DNA from: Thiosulfativibrio zosterae | GTDB lineage: Bacteria > Pseudomonadota > Gammaproteobacteria > Thiomicrospirales > Thiomicrospiraceae | Assembly: GCF_011398155.1 (NCBI RefSeq) | Contig: NZ_AP021888.1 | Span: 330,001-394,000, forward strand | Direction: 5' to 3' | Length of the DNA stretch: 64,000 nt | Part shown: positions 1 to 11,036 of the stretch, one piece after another | Layout: each line of letters starts with the position of its first letter | Position numbering within the stretch: position 1 is the first letter of the stretch | Position numbers and translations under genes: made by a program | Notes under the pieces: generated by a model | Databases searched by the model: none | What the model saw: only the letters and a program-made list of their open reading frames with translations | Told to the model about the DNA's origin: nothing

Positions 1-41
1 TTATAGATTGGGTAACCAATCAACAAAAGGCATAAAGTTAT

Positions 42-2926
<2,885 letters not shown>

Positions 2927-3116
2927 GTGACTTTGAATGTTGAATTAAAACATTTGAGATGACATGTTGAGCTTGAGAAAATGCTTAGACATTTGAAATT
3001 GTTACTAATAAATTTAAACTCTTTACGAGATTTATTCTAAATTCAGTTGTTACTGAGTCAGGGTGTTGATTAAGAATAAAATCATATACAACACTTCAGT
3101 AAGAACATAACCCTAT

Positions 3117-3233
3117 TGCTTGGGGACCATAGCAAGTTGGAACCACCTGATCCCATCCCGAACTCAGAAGTGAAACGACTTAGCGCCGATGGTAGTGTGG
3201 CAGGTGCCATGTGAGAGTAGGTCATCTCCAAGC
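3117..3233 (+). rRNA. rrf: 5S ribosomal RNA
   Basis: About 117 nt. It contains the conserved CCGAACTCAGAAGTGAAACG block and TAGCGCCGATGGTAGTGTGG. The terminal stem forms between GCTTGGGGA (3118-3126) and TCTCCAAGC (3225-3233), which sets the ends. It is the last gene of the rRNA operon and is followed directly by an intrinsic terminator. Confidence 0.96.
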
Positions 3234-3242
3234 TTCATTCCT

Positions 3243-3278
3243 AAAACCCGCTTATCTTTGATGGCGGGTTTTTTTTTG
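3243..3278 (+). terminator. rRNA operon terminator
   Basis: The inverted repeat AAACCCGC / GCGGGTTT is followed by a run of nine or more T, 10 nt after 5S. It is a typical rho-independent terminator ending the rRNA operon. Confidence 0.85.
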
Positions 3279-3294
3279 CCTAGATATTTTTCAT

Positions 3295-4005
3295 ATGATT
3301 ACCTTTAAACTTCAGTCTGTTGATTCTACCAGTCTATTTCTTAAATCTTATTTGTCTTTGAATGCCGCATCAGAGGCTGTGTTATGTGCTTCTGAGTCTC
3401 AAACTGCGGGTTATGGACAAAATGGTCGTAACTGGCATTCCAATCATCGCTCATTAACATTTACCTTAGCCTTGCCTATAGATTCAAATTTTGTAACGCC
3501 TATGATTAGCGTTGTGACAGCCTGTTTAATCAGGGAAGTTTTCTTGTCTTTTACCAATCAACAACTTTTTGTAAAATGGCCAAATGATATTTATGATGAG
3601 AAGGGAAAGATATCAGGTTGTTTGATCGAATTAGTGAAATCTCTAAACAAACAGTATTTCTTAAATATAGGCATTGGTATAAATTTATCGCAACCCGAAA
3701 GTTCTTCAGATAGCAGTTATTCAGCTTCATATCTAGATGTGGAATCCAAGGATAATTTGTTAGATGCATTAGTTGCAAAATTGTCCTTATTGCCGAGTAT
3801 AACGCTTGATGAATACCGATTAAAACTGTTAGAGCTGCCAACATTTGATTATTTTTCAATCGGACAAAGCGTTATTGTGTATGATTGCGATTCCCAGTGG
3901 CCGGGAGAATATTTAGGCTTGAACCCTGATGGTTTTCCAATCGTTTTAATCAACGGCGCACAGCAGATATTTAACAGTGGTCGAACATCGATTCGTCCAA
4001 CTTAG
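3295..4005 (+). CDS. birA: Biotin--[acetyl-CoA-carboxylase] ligase, no DNA-binding domain
   Basis: Joins biotin, via biotinyl-AMP, to the carrier-protein lysine of acetyl-CoA carboxylase, the first step of fatty-acid synthesis. Visible ligase motifs are GYGQNGRNW (residues 39-47, the biotin/ATP loop) and KWPNDIYDEKGKISG (94-108). At 236 aa it begins directly with the catalytic domain, so it lacks the N-terminal winged helix of E. coli BirA and should not repress biotin genes. A short C-terminal SH3-like domain is present. No strong ribosome-binding site precedes the ATG. coaX follows after 9 nt, a common gammaproteobacterial pairing suggesting one transcript. Confidence 0.93.
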   Translation: MITFKLQSVDSTSLFLKSYLSLNAASEAVLCASESQTAGYGQNGRNWHSNHRSLTFTLALPIDSNFVTPMISVVTACLIREVFLSFTNQQLFVKWPNDIYDEKGKISGCLIELVKSLNKQYFLNIGIGINLSQPESSSDSSYSASYLDVESKDNLLDALVAKLSLLPSITLDEYRLKLLELPTFDYFSIGQSVIVYDCDSQWPGEYLGLNPDGFPIVLINGAQQIFNSGRTSIRPT

Positions 4006-4014
4006 AGAGTTTAT

Positions 4015-4764
4015 ATGTCTTTATTAATTGAGTTAGGCAATACCCGTGTAAAGGCGAGTATCTTGTCTAAGAAATCCTATGAATATTTAGGATCATTCCC
4101 GATTGAATGGCTTGAAGAAGAGTCTTTGACCGAGCTATTTTCTTTGCAGGGTCATAAGTTTACTCGGGTGTTTATTTCTTCGGTAGGGCATTCAAGAATT
4201 GAATTTTTGTTAAACAGCAAAGTAAAGTCCGAATTTGAAATTTTTCCGCATATGATTACCACTCAGCCAGAGTGTTGTGGTGTGTTAAATGGTTACCAAG
4301 ATTTCAAAAAATTGGGTGTTGATCGTTGGTTGGCTATTTTGGGTGCCTGTGCATCGAGTACTATGCCCACATTTATTGTTGATGCAGGGACTGCTCTTAC
4401 CATCGATGTTGTGATTGATAAAAAACATTTAGGTGGATTAATAACACCGGGCCTAAGGTTACAACATGAAAGTTTAGCCGCGGGTGGCGAAAATCTTTCT
4501 ATGACGCTTTTGGGTGTTAATGATTCGAATGAAGGCTTATTAGGAAATAGCACGGCTGCTGCAATACACGGTGGTTGCTTGTATATGACCAGTGCTTATA
4601 TCAACAATTTGTTAGCGGATCTAGAAGCTGAAACCGGTCGACTTTTTGAGTGTGTAGGTACTGGTGGGGACTTTTTAACGCTTGCACCGCTATTGGATAA
4701 GCCCTTTAATTACATAGAAGACTTAACCTTAATTGGGATGTCAGAAATAATTAATAAAGTTTAA
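4015..4764 (+). CDS. coaX: Type III pantothenate kinase
   Basis: Phosphorylates pantothenate in the first step of coenzyme A synthesis, in the cytoplasm. ASKHA-fold motifs are visible: IELGNTR (5-11, phosphate 1; Glu where most relatives have Asp), GVDRW (101-105, substrate site) and DAGTALTID (123-131, phosphate 2), followed by GGLITPGLRL. The length of 249 aa is usual for the family. It follows birA by 9 nt. coaBC and coaD elsewhere in the window supply later coenzyme A steps. A strong promoter for the downstream tRNA begins right after the stop. Confidence 0.94.
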   Translation: MSLLIELGNTRVKASILSKKSYEYLGSFPIEWLEEESLTELFSLQGHKFTRVFISSVGHSRIEFLLNSKVKSEFEIFPHMITTQPECCGVLNGYQDFKKLGVDRWLAILGACASSTMPTFIVDAGTALTIDVVIDKKHLGGLITPGLRLQHESLAAGGENLSMTLLGVNDSNEGLLGNSTAAAIHGGCLYMTSAYINNLLADLEAETGRLFECVGTGGDFLTLAPLLDKPFNYIEDLTLIGMSEIINKV

Positions 4765-4772
4765 AAAAAAGT

Positions 4773-4800
4773 TTGACTATAAAAAAATTCACTCTATAAT
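4773..4800 (+). promoter_or_regulatory. Sigma-70 promoter of tRNA-Thr
   Basis: TTGACT (4773-4778) and a perfect TATAAT (4795-4800) are separated by 16 bp, 12 bp upstream of the tRNA. The -10 hexamer is consensus and the -35 differs by one base. This is one of the clearest promoters in the window. Confidence 0.75.
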
Positions 4801-4812
4801 ACGCACCAATTC

Positions 4813-4888
4813 GCCGAAATAGCACAACTGGTAGTGCAACTGATTTGTAATCAGTAGGTTGGGGGTTCGAGTCCCTCTTTCGGCACCA
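4813..4888 (+). tRNA. tRNA-Thr (anticodon TGT)
   Basis: A 76-nt cloverleaf. Acceptor stem GCCGAAA pairs with TTTCGGC. The anticodon stem-loop CTGATTTGTAATCAG has TGT as anticodon. The T-arm carries GGTTCGAGTCC, and the 3' CCA is encoded. TGT reads threonine ACA and ACG codons. It stands alone with its own promoter and terminator. Confidence 0.96.
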
Positions 4889-4897
4889 TATTTTAAG

Positions 4898-4923
4898 AAC
4901 CCGCTCATGCGGGTTTTTTTTTA
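4898..4923 (+). terminator. Terminator after tRNA-Thr
   Basis: The stem AACCCGC-TCAT-GCGGGTT is followed by a run of T, nine bases after the tRNA CCA end. Confidence 0.85.
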
Positions 4924-4986
4924 TTTAATTTTTTTATAAGCGTTCGAAAAGACCAGACTCAAGTACCAACTTTAATTTAGGGATGC

Positions 4987-4992
4987 TATAAT
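4987..4992 (+). promoter_or_regulatory. Possible -10 box of fabA-fabB
   Basis: A perfect TATAAT lies 31 bp before the fabA start codon. No good -35 is seen at the usual distance, so this is tentative. No FabR/FadR-like operator was recognised. Confidence 0.35.
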
Positions 4993-5022
4993 TCAAAATG
5001 TTATTTTTTATATGGAATCATA

Positions 5023-5538
5023 ATGGAACAACAATCTAGTTATACCAAAGAAGAGCTATTATCGAGTGGTCGTGGAGAACTTTTTGGCCCAGGTAATGCC
5101 CAGCTACCTTTACCGCCAATGCTCATGATGGATCGTATTACCCACATTTCTGAAGAAGGCGGCGAATATGGTAAAGGCCAAATTCGAGCGGAATTTGATA
5201 TAACCCCGGATTTATGGTTCTTTGAATGTCATTTTAATGAAGATCCCGTGATGCCAGGATGTTTAGGCGTTGACGCTATGTGGCAACTGATTGGTTTCTT
5301 CTTAGGCTGGACGGGTGGTCCAGGTCGTGGACGTGCCTTGGGCTGCGGTGAAGTTAAGTTTTATGGTCAAGTGTTACCTACGGCTAAGAAAGTTGAATAT
5401 GTCATTGATATGAAGCGTGTCATCAAGCGCAAACTTTACATGGGTTTAGGTGATGCGAAGATGTTTGTTGATGGTCGTGAAATTTACAGTGCAACCGATT
5501 TAAAGGTTGGTTTATTTACTAATACGGATAGCTTTTAA
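5023..5538 (+). CDS. fabA: 3-hydroxydecanoyl-ACP dehydratase/isomerase
   Basis: Dehydrates 3-hydroxydecanoyl-ACP and isomerises trans-2- to cis-3-decenoyl-ACP. This is the branch point into unsaturated fatty acids under anaerobic-type synthesis. The hotdog active site is visible as [22 protein letters not shown], with His70 and Asp84 at the same positions as in E. coli FabA. The length of 171 aa is standard. fabB follows after 2 nt, so the pair is surely co-transcribed and together makes cis-unsaturated acyl chains for membrane lipids. Confidence 0.97.
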   Translation: MEQQSSYTKEELLSSGRGELFGPGNAQLPLPPMLMMDRITHISEEGGEYGKGQIRAEFDITPDLWFFECHFNEDPVMPGCLGVDAMWQLIGFFLGWTGGPGRGRALGCGEVKFYGQVLPTAKKVEYVIDMKRVIKRKLYMGLGDAKMFVDGREIYSATDLKVGLFTNTDSF

Positions 5539-5540
5539 TT

Positions 5541-6761
5541 ATGAAAAGAGTCGTTATTACCGGTGTGGGTATTGTTTCAAGTATCGGCAACAATAAACAA
5601 GAAGTGACAGATTCACTGCGTCAGGGTAAATCAGGTATTGTATTTGCACCTGAATATGCTGAAAACGGATTGCGTTCACAGGTACACGGTGCCGTTAAAA
5701 ATTTAGATTTTGCAGAACTGATAGACCGCAAACAATTGCGTTTTATGGGCGATGCCGCAGCTTATAGTTATATTGCGATGCAACAAGCGGTTGCAGATTC
5801 TGGTTTAACTGAAGATCAGGTTTCTAACCCAAGAACAGGTTTGATTGCAGGTTCAGGCGGTGGTTCAAACTCTAACTCAACTTCAGCCGTTGATATTGCC
5901 AAAGAAAAGGGTGTTAAGCGTGTTGGGCCTTACATGGTGACTCGCACCATGGGTTCAACCGTTTCTGCTTGTTTAGCTACCCCTTTTAAGATTAAAGGTA
6001 TTAACTATTCCATCAGCTCAGCCTGTTCAACTTCGGCACATTGTATTGGTACTGCAGTAGAGCAAATCCAACTGGGTAAACAAGATGTGGTTTTTGCAGG
6101 TGGTGGTGAAGAACTACATTGGACAATGTCTGTATTATTTGACGCAATGGGTGCTTTATCCACTAAATACAATGACACTCCTGAAAAAGCTTCTAGAGCC
6201 TATGATGCTGACCGTGATGGGTTTGTTATCGCTGGTGGTGGCGGTATGGTGGTGGTTGAAGAGCTTGAGCATGCATTAGCGCGTGGCGCAAAGATTTACG
6301 CTGAAATCACCGGTTACGGTGCTAACTCTGACGGCTATGATATGGTTGCACCCTCTGGTGAAGGTGCGGTGCGTTGTATGCAAATGGCACTAAGCACTGT
6401 CAAAGGTGAAGTCGACTACATTAATCCACACGGTACGTCTACGCCTGTAGGTGATACCAAAGAAGCCGCAGCCATCCGTGAAGTGTTTGGAGATAAAATC
6501 CCCAAAATTAGCTCTACGAAATCCATGTCAGGTCACTCTTTGGGTGCCGCAGGTGTTCATGAGTTTATCTACAGTCTTTGTATGTTAGAAAACGATTTCA
6601 TTGCGCCATCAATCAATATTGATAACCTTGATCCCTTGTGTGAAGGTATGCCAATTGTTACGCAACTCATCGAGAACGCAGGTTTAAACCGTATCATGAG
6701 TAATAGTTTTGGATTTGGTGGAACAAACGCTTCTGTTGTGTTTGAACGTTACAAACCCTGA
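5541..6761 (+). CDS. fabB: Beta-ketoacyl-ACP synthase I
   Basis: Elongates cis-3-decenoyl-ACP and other acyl-ACPs by condensation with malonyl-ACP. It is the second enzyme dedicated to unsaturated fatty-acid synthesis with FabA. The thiolase-fold catalytic triad is visible: Cys162 in [12 protein letters not shown], a His in [12 protein letters not shown] and a His in [11 protein letters not shown], with a C-terminal [11 protein letters not shown] loop. Its 406 aa match FabB more closely than FabF, and the fabA linkage confirms this. A weak hairpin follows the stop. Confidence 0.97.
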   Translation: MKRVVITGVGIVSSIGNNKQEVTDSLRQGKSGIVFAPEYAENGLRSQVHGAVKNLDFAELIDRKQLRFMGDAAAYSYIAMQQAVADSGLTEDQVSNPRTGLIAGSGGGSNSNSTSAVDIAKEKGVKRVGPYMVTRTMGSTVSACLATPFKIKGINYSISSACSTSAHCIGTAVEQIQLGKQDVVFAGGGEELHWTMSVLFDAMGALSTKYNDTPEKASRAYDADRDGFVIAGGGGMVVVEELEHALARGAKIYAEITGYGANSDGYDMVAPSGEGAVRCMQMALSTVKGEVDYINPHGTSTPVGDTKEAAAIREVFGDKIPKISSTKSMSGHSLGAAGVHEFIYSLCMLENDFIAPSINIDNLDPLCEGMPIVTQLIENAGLNRIMSNSFGFGGTNASVVFERYKP

Positions 6762-6788
6762 TCTGTAAATTTCTATCAAGACATTAAG

Positions 6789-6810
6789 AAGGCCCGTTAA
6801 GGGCCTTATT
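6789..6810. terminator. Hairpin between fabB and the convergent transglycosylase gene
   Basis: AAGGCCC-GTTAA-GGGCCTT is a perfect 7-bp stem, but only a weak T tract follows. It probably ends fabAB transcription, perhaps with help from the palindrome at 6835. Confidence 0.5.
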
Positions 6811-6834
6811 TATGGCTAAAAATCATCAAAAATG

Positions 6835-6846
6835 ACCAGGCCTGGT
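6835..6846. repeat. Dispersed palindrome ACCAGGCCTGGT, copy 1
   Basis: An exact copy of the 12-bp palindrome found repeatedly in this window. It lies between the convergent ends of fabB and the transglycosylase gene, with A/T-rich flanks. Confidence 0.8.
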
Positions 6847-6891
6847 TAAATTTGCTTTGTTTTTGGGCTTTTTCAGCTTTAAAAAGGCAGT

Positions 6892-7518
6892 TTAGCGTCG
6901 ACAGCTTTTGGCTTGAGATTTATAGTCGTTAGCGAGTTGGGTCACTTTTTTAGCAACTTTTAACAGCCAAGGCTTCTTTTGATAGGTTTTGCGTTCAAAT
7001 CCACCATTACCTTCATGGTAGGCGAGATATAAGTTTCTGGTGTCTGTTTTTGGGACTTTATTACGTTGATTGGTATTTTGGTTATACCATCCAATAAAAT
7101 CTAAGCTGTCTTTAATGCTGGTGCGCTTTGCACGAGGATTATTGGTGGCTTCTTGATATTCTTTCCAAGTCAGTTCTTGCGCCTGAGCGTAACCATAAGC
7201 TGTTGATGAATCGGCACCGCGATAACTTGGGCGGGCATGTTTCACAAATTTGGATTCTTGGTGCACGATAGCCATTAAGACATAGTCGGGTGTGCCCCAT
7301 TTCTTTTCCGAAGCTTTTGCCGCGGTTAACCACTGGCGGTCATATTGGTAAATTTTACAAATATTGTTATGGGTGCTAGGCGGCGGGTTTTTGGCAGAAA
7401 TTTCACCCGTGTTGCGCCCATAATCTGGCTGATAAATGGTTCTGCTATTATTAATGCTACAGTTACTTAATAAAACTGCAGCCACTAAAATGGCAGCCAG
7501 TCTAACCTTTTGAATCAT
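6892..7518 (-). CDS. Lytic-transglycosylase-like lipoprotein
   Basis: Predicted to cleave peptidoglycan glycan strands from the periplasmic face of the envelope. The N-terminus is a lipoprotein signal (hydrophobic residues 6-17, LLSNC with Cys20). The SLT-type lysozyme fold follows, with the catalytic Glu in IVHQESKF (Glu88) and later AYGYAQAQ and NLYLAYHEGNGG motifs typical of these domains. At 208 aa it is a single-domain enzyme. The gene upstream overlaps it by 4 nt (TGA/ATG), so they are translationally coupled. The exact subfamily (MltC/EmtA-like or other) cannot be set from sequence alone. Confidence 0.82.
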   Translation of the reverse strand: MIQKVRLAAILVAAVLLSNCSINNSRTIYQPDYGRNTGEISAKNPPPSTHNNICKIYQYDRQWLTAAKASEKKWGTPDYVLMAIVHQESKFVKHARPSYRGADSSTAYGYAQAQELTWKEYQEATNNPRAKRTSIKDSLDFIGWYNQNTNQRNKVPKTDTRNLYLAYHEGNGGFERKTYQKKPWLLKVAKKVTQLANDYKSQAKSCRR

Positions 7519-8390
7519 TGAACATACCTAAAAGTTTGTCTATGAATGGGTTGCTGTTGCGCATTTAAAACTTCTAAAGTCCATTCTCCCTGCCAAGCAC
7601 TGCTCATGCGTTTGCTTGACCAGGTTCTATACACATCGGCTTTTATAGTCAGTGGAATCGTTGCCATAATTTGATTTTGATAGCGCCAACGGTGATAAAT
7701 TGTTTCACCTTTGGCACCCTCTATTTGCGTAAAGTAATAGAGTTTACGAACACTTTTGGGGATGATTTCATCGTTAAAGTTATCGATGGCTTTTTTGTCT
7801 TTAATGTTGGATGTCAGCTGAGCCACACGCAAATGTATATTAGATTGAACCAAAACCTCCTCAAGAGGTTTGGGTTCTGCCGCTTGTTTTTGCTCGGCTT
7901 TGTTAAGAATCAAATCTTGGCGAGCGTTGTCGTTTAGCAGAGAAAGCTCAGTGGTTGCCAAGTCTTGAGCATTTGTTTGCAAAGCAGGATTTGTCGATTC
8001 TGTTGTTGCAGTGGCTTCATTTATAGACCTTTTGGGTGCGGAAATCTCAGGCGTGGCCATCTCAGTTTTGGTCACTTGCAAAGTATCAGGTTGTTTGGCT
8101 TGCTTGGCTTGTTCGATTTCATCAATCATTAAACTGGCTGTGCCAATGCCTGCCAAAATCATCATTAAATACCAAGCCGCTCTGCGGCGCCATGGAGATT
8201 CTTGTTCTTCTTCTGCCAAAGCAATGTCTTCTTGAAACTGATTCCAACCTTGTTGAAAATACTCGCGCATTTCACTGTCATATCGAATAGCACTGGGCAT
8301 CGCGCTCAGTGATTTACCTTCTTGGGCTAAACGATAGCCTTTTTTAAAGGCATATTGATGATTGGCGTTTTGAGTTTCTGGCAGTTTCAT
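7515..8390 (-). CDS. RMF-like / DUF2914 membrane fusion protein
   Basis: The function is not established. Residues about 5-55 (AFKKGYRLAQEGKS ... YFQQGWNQFQED) resemble ribosome modulation factor, a small protein that dimerises ribosomes in stationary phase. A single membrane helix follows at about 68-88. A variable linker then leads to a C-terminal DUF2914 domain (about 185-291), with the YYFTQIEGAKGETIYHRWRY segment and the closing W..EW.LEV pattern. The topology suggests an N-terminal module in the cytoplasm and DUF2914 outside. It is coupled to the lipoprotein gene by a 4-nt overlap and lies 12 nt downstream of ftsY, so the three may form one transcript. Confidence 0.7.
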   Translation of the reverse strand: MKLPETQNANHQYAFKKGYRLAQEGKSLSAMPSAIRYDSEMREYFQQGWNQFQEDIALAEEEQESPWRRRAAWYLMMILAGIGTASLMIDEIEQAKQAKQPDTLQVTKTEMATPEISAPKRSINEATATTESTNPALQTNAQDLATTELSLLNDNARQDLILNKAEQKQAAEPKPLEEVLVQSNIHLRVAQLTSNIKDKKAIDNFNDEIIPKSVRKLYYFTQIEGAKGETIYHRWRYQNQIMATIPLTIKADVYRTWSSKRMSSAWQGEWTLEVLNAQQQPIHRQTFRYVQ

Positions 8391-8402
8391 AACATCTCGG
8401 GT

Positions 8403-9542
8403 TTATGCAGATTGATCAAACAAAGCTTCGGCAAAATCGTTGGCATTAAAAGGTCTGAGGTCATCAATCGCTTCTCCCACCCCAATAAACCTAACAGGAA
8501 TGCCCAACTGTTGAGCTAAAGCAAAAATGACACCACCTTTTGCAGTTCCATCAAGTTTGGTCAAGGTAAGTCCGGTTAGGTGCATGGCTTCGTGGAATTG
8601 TTTAGCTTGATTGATGGCGTTTTGTCCCGTGCCAGCATCCAACACCAACATCACTTCATGCGGTGCGCTGGCGTCAACTTTTTGAATCACGCGTTTTACC
8701 TTGCGTAACTCTTCCATTAAATTACTTTGGGTATGCAAGCGTCCTGCGGTATCTGCAATCAGCACATCAATTTTCTTAGCTTTGGCGGACTGTATGGCAT
8801 CAAAAATAACTGCGGCAGAATCTGCCCCTGTTTTTTGAGCAATCACGGGTACTTTATTGCGTTCGCCCCAAGTTTGAAGCTGTTCAACGGCAGCGGCACG
8901 AAAGGTATCTCCCGCCGCCAGCATGACCGACTTGCCTTCGTTTTGAAACTTTTTGGCCAGCTTGCCAATGGTGGTGGTTTTGCCCACGCCATTAACACCA
9001 ACCATGAGAATCACAAATGGCCCATCAGTCGGTGGCTCAATTTTTAACGGCGATTGCACAGGCTCTAACAATTGTTTAAGTTGATTTTTGAGTGAGTGAA
9101 TCAGGGCTTCTGGGTCTTTGAGTTCTTTACGAGAAAGCTGTTGGGTTAGGTTGCCAATGATTTTATCTGTCGCATCTAAGCCAACATCGGCGGTGAGCAA
9201 AATCATTTCTAATTCGTCTAAAAAATCACGATCAATCTCTTTGCGCCCTAACAGCAATGCCGAAATGCTTTCAGTAAACCCTTGGCGGGTTTTCCAAAGG
9301 CTATTTTTTAAACGCGTAAACAGGCTTATTTTGACCGGTTCTGGTTCGCTAGTGACTTTTTGGGGCACTTCTGGTGTTGCGGGTGTTGGGTCTGCCGCAG
9401 CTGCGACTTGGGGCGCTGGCTCGGGGGCTTGAGGTGTTTCAATGACTTCAGCCATCGCTTCTGCGGGCAAAAGTTCTTCTGATTTTTCAGAAGCTTCTGG
9501 GGTATTGGGTGTTTTTTTATTACGACGAAACAGGTTAAACAT
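8403..9542 (-). CDS. ftsY: Signal recognition particle receptor FtsY
   Basis: GTPase that docks ribosome-SRP complexes at the inner membrane for co-translational insertion of membrane proteins. A variable acidic/proline-rich A region occupies residues 1-75. The helical N domain and the SRP-type G domain follow: G1 GVNGVGKTTTIGKLA (from about 182), DTAGRLH, and TKLDGTAKGG, with a C-terminal GVGEAIDDLRPF. The length of 379 aa is normal. It is the first gene of the leftward set with the DUF2914 and transglycosylase genes, divergent from the M16 proteases. This ftsY/M16/rsmD/coaD neighbourhood is common in gammaproteobacteria. Confidence 0.97.
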   Translation of the reverse strand: MFNLFRRNKKTPNTPEASEKSEELLPAEAMAEVIETPQAPEPAPQVAAAADPTPATPEVPQKVTSEPEPVKISLFTRLKNSLWKTRQGFTESISALLLGRKEIDRDFLDELEMILLTADVGLDATDKIIGNLTQQLSRKELKDPEALIHSLKNQLKQLLEPVQSPLKIEPPTDGPFVILMVGVNGVGKTTTIGKLAKKFQNEGKSVMLAAGDTFRAAAVEQLQTWGERNKVPVIAQKTGADSAAVIFDAIQSAKAKKIDVLIADTAGRLHTQSNLMEELRKVKRVIQKVDASAPHEVMLVLDAGTGQNAINQAKQFHEAMHLTGLTLTKLDGTAKGGVIFALAQQLGIPVRFIGVGEAIDDLRPFNANDFAEALFDQSA

Positions 9543-9674
9543 TCGTAGACCTTGTGGTTTGGGTAATGCAGTACTCAGAGTTTCAAGTTTTCGTTCATAC
9601 TTGAAAATGCTATGGATTTATGTAATCAGTTATTATAAAACAAAATCAATCAATTGTCGTATAAGGGAGTCCTA

Positions 9675-11036
9675 ATGATGCATAAGCTGGGTGTAATTAT
9701 CATCAGTTGGTGTTTATGGTTGCCGGCTCAGGCCAAGGTTGCAGAATATCAACTTGAAAATGGAATGCAGATCGTCGTGCTCGAAAATCATCGTGCGCCG
9801 GTTGTGGCGCATCAGGTGTGGTATCGAGTGGGTTCAAATTACGAACCAGGTGGCTTAACGGGAATTTCACATATGCTAGAACACATGATGTTCAAAGACA
9901 CCACTACCCTTAAAACAGGCGAGTTTTCCAAACGCGTTTCTCAAATGGGCGGCGAGCAAAATGCCTTTACCTCGTCAGATGTGACCGCTTATTATCAAAT
10001 TATAGGCAAACAACATTTAGAAGCGGTCATGGCATTGGAAGCCGATCGTATGCGCAATATGATTGTCAAAGACGATGAGTTTTTCAAAGAGCGCGATGTG
10101 GTCGCTGAAGAACGCCGCTGGCGCACCGACGATAAACCTGGATCTATTTTGTATGAACAATTTATGGCAGCCGCGTTTGTCAACAGTCCGCAGCATTCGC
10201 CAACCGTGGGTTGGATGACCGATATTCAGCATTATCAACCACAAGATGTGCGTGATTGGTATCAAAAATGGTATGCGCCAAACAATGCCATCTTAGTGGT
10301 GGTTGGCGATGTTGAGCCTAAACAAGTTTTGGCACTGGCTCAAAAATATTATGGGCCGCTTAAACCTGAAACCATTCAACCCCCCAAGCCACAAATTGAA
10401 ATTCCCCAGGTCGGCGAGCGCCGCATTACGATTAAAGGCGCTACCAAAGAGCCCAGTATGATTATGGGGTTTCATGTACCGTCTCTGCTCACGGCAGAGC
10501 AACCTGAAGAAGTCTATGCCTTGTCAGTATTATCGAGTGTTTTGGACGGCGATGACAGCGCGCGCTTAACTCAGTTGATTCGTGGTTCGCAAGTCGCTAC
10601 CAGTGTGGGTGCAGGATATGATGAAACCAGTCGTTTAAGCACGTTGTTTTTATTTAATGGTTCACCGGCCACTGGCCACACCTTAAAGGATTTAGAGGCC
10701 TCCATTTGGCAAGCCATTCAAAAGCTGCAAGATGAACCCATTAGTGCCTCCGAGTTAGAAAGGGTATTAGCGCAGTCAGAAGCTCAATATGTGTTTCATC
10801 AAGACTCGCTCGAGTCGCAAGCCATGGTGCTAGGATCTTTGGTGACAAAAGGGTTGCCCGCAGATACCTTTGAACATTGGATTGAGAATTTACGCAAAGT
10901 TACGCCTACACAGGTGCAAGCCGTTGCTAAAAAATATTTCTCGCCCGATGTGGTGACCGTAGGAGAGTTATTGCCAAATGGTCAAGAAGCCAAAGCCGGC
11001 GCCAATCAAATTACCATGGGTGGGAGCGTACACTGA
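9675..11036 (+). CDS. M16 family zinc protease (catalytic partner)
   Basis: A pitrilysin-type metallopeptidase with the inverted zinc motif HMLEH (His66, Glu69, His70 counted from this start) and a downstream Glu in the E..R region. The N-terminal hydrophobic segment (LGVIIISWCLWLPAQA) is a probable signal peptide, so it acts in the periplasm. The ATG at 9675 was chosen because AAGGGAG sits 6-7 nt before it; a further ATG follows at 9678. Its stop overlaps the next gene start in TGATG, so the two M16 proteins are coupled and probably form a catalytic/non-catalytic heterodimer. Substrate unknown. Confidence 0.9.
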   Translation: MMHKLGVIIISWCLWLPAQAKVAEYQLENGMQIVVLENHRAPVVAHQVWYRVGSNYEPGGLTGISHMLEHMMFKDTTTLKTGEFSKRVSQMGGEQNAFTSSDVTAYYQIIGKQHLEAVMALEADRMRNMIVKDDEFFKERDVVAEERRWRTDDKPGSILYEQFMAAAFVNSPQHSPTVGWMTDIQHYQPQDVRDWYQKWYAPNNAILVVVGDVEPKQVLALAQKYYGPLKPETIQPPKPQIEIPQVGERRITIKGATKEPSMIMGFHVPSLLTAEQPEEVYALSVLSSVLDGDDSARLTQLIRGSQVATSVGAGYDETSRLSTLFLFNGSPATGHTLKDLEASIWQAIQKLQDEPISASELERVLAQSEAQYVFHQDSLESQAMVLGSLVTKGLPADTFEHWIENLRKVTPTQVQAVAKKYFSPDVVTVGELLPNGQEAKAGANQITMGGSVH

